A stretch of 33,440 nt of DNA from a bacterium (GTDB lineage Bacteria; Lernaellota; Lernaellaia; JACKCT01), in contig JAIOHV010000149.1 in the NCBI GenBank assembly GCA_019912885.1, positions 1 to 33,440 on the forward strand, read 5' to 3'. Positions 33,243-33,440 of the stretch are shown piece after piece. Position numbers and translations under genes: made by a program. The notes beneath the pieces are model-generated. The model had not been told where the DNA came from and did no database searches. It saw only the letters and a program-made list of their open reading frames with translations. Every line of letters starts with the position of its first letter. Position 1 is the stretch's first letter.

Positions 33243-33440
33243 ATGGCGGTTCATCCTTATTCGTTTGGGATCGATCACCTGTCCCGGCACGAAGGATATT
33301 TGCGCGCTGTTCAATTTCTGTGGCTTTCCTTCGGCGTGTTGATCGTGGCGTTCCCGATCTCCGGTTGCGTCGACGCATCAACAACCGACGACGCAATAAC
33401 CGACGATGACGATGACGTCTTTGACGCAAACGACGGCGCA
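33243..33440 (+). CDS. Asp-rich lipoprotein, 3'-partial
   Basis: The reading frame is open from ATG 33243 to the window end (66 codons). It has a hydrophobic signal segment (VQFLWLSFGVLIVAFPISGC) with lipobox ISGC, then an Asp-rich stretch (VDASTTDDAITDDDDDVFDA) continuing off the edge. The layout matches the two other Asp-rich lipoproteins in the window. A GGGTGG run lies just before the ATG. The functional domain is not in the window. Divergent from the GH5 operon, 156 bases between starts. Confidence 0.75.
   Translation, partial: MAVHPYSFGIDHLSRHEGYLRAVQFLWLSFGVLIVAFPISGCVDASTTDDAITDDDDDVFDANDGA

Noticed and set aside
1-33440. tRNA, rRNA, CRISPR, insertion sequences, prophage or defence genes
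   Set aside because: Intergenic regions are short (longest about 243 bases) and none shows cloverleaf, repeat-spacer or terminal inverted-repeat structure; no transposase, integrase or defence motif is seen in any believable protein.

Overview
The window is a densely coded, GC-rich (mostly well above 60% by eye) bacterial chromosome segment from a diderm. It encodes outer-membrane-type lipoproteins, a beta-barrel protein ending in Phe, a MacAB-like tripartite exporter, an M23 envelope peptidase and GT9/PlsC-like envelope enzymes. Three lipoproteins carry long Asp-rich linkers just after the lipobox, a style I associate with uncultured Deltaproteobacteria/Myxococcota-like or candidate-phylum bacteria. 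That placement is inference only. There are no rRNA or tRNA genes, CRISPR arrays, insertion sequences or phage genes.

Layout. 1-4.07 kb (+): an exporter operon with a periplasmic adaptor (5' end cut off), a MacB/LolD-type ATPase and two separate FtsX-type permeases. 4.07-6.64 kb: pirin (-), a small exported protein made of 11-residue FPD repeats (+), a DUF4202 protein (-) and an atypical SDR (+). 6.65-13.8 kb (-): proA and proB (proline synthesis), preceded by a GT9 glycosyltransferase, an apparently C-terminally truncated secreted alpha/beta hydrolase and a large Asp-rich repeat lipoprotein. 13.8-16.6 kb: an alkaline-phosphatase-superfamily enzyme (-), a small zinc-ribbon/membrane protein (+) and a UDG-like protein (-). 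16.7-18.7 kb (+): an isochorismatase-fold hydrolase and an M23 peptidase. 18.7-20.3 kb (-): a TMTC-like membrane/TPR protein. 20.4-22.6 kb (-): infA, a PlsC-like acyltransferase and an SDR-type epimerase. 22.8-25.4 kb (+): an Asp-rich lipoprotein hydrolase and a DUF2283 protein.

25.4-33.1 kb (-) is the most coherent functional unit: one tight operon of a lipoprotein GH5 (endoglycoceramidase-like) glycosidase, an outer-membrane beta-barrel protein and a complete carbohydrate ABC transporter (MalK-type ATPase, binding lipoprotein, two permeases). Several genes are joined by 4-base overlaps. I read it as a glycan or glycolipid cleavage and sugar uptake system. A third Asp-rich lipoprotein begins at 33243 and runs off the window.

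Two expression patterns stand out. Three genes (4807 +, 16601 -, 17380 +) lack a Shine-Dalgarno but have a TANNNT box 6-7 bases before the ATG, as expected for leaderless mRNAs, while many other genes have good Shine-Dalgarno sites. Convergent gene pairs abut or overlap with no room for intrinsic terminators.
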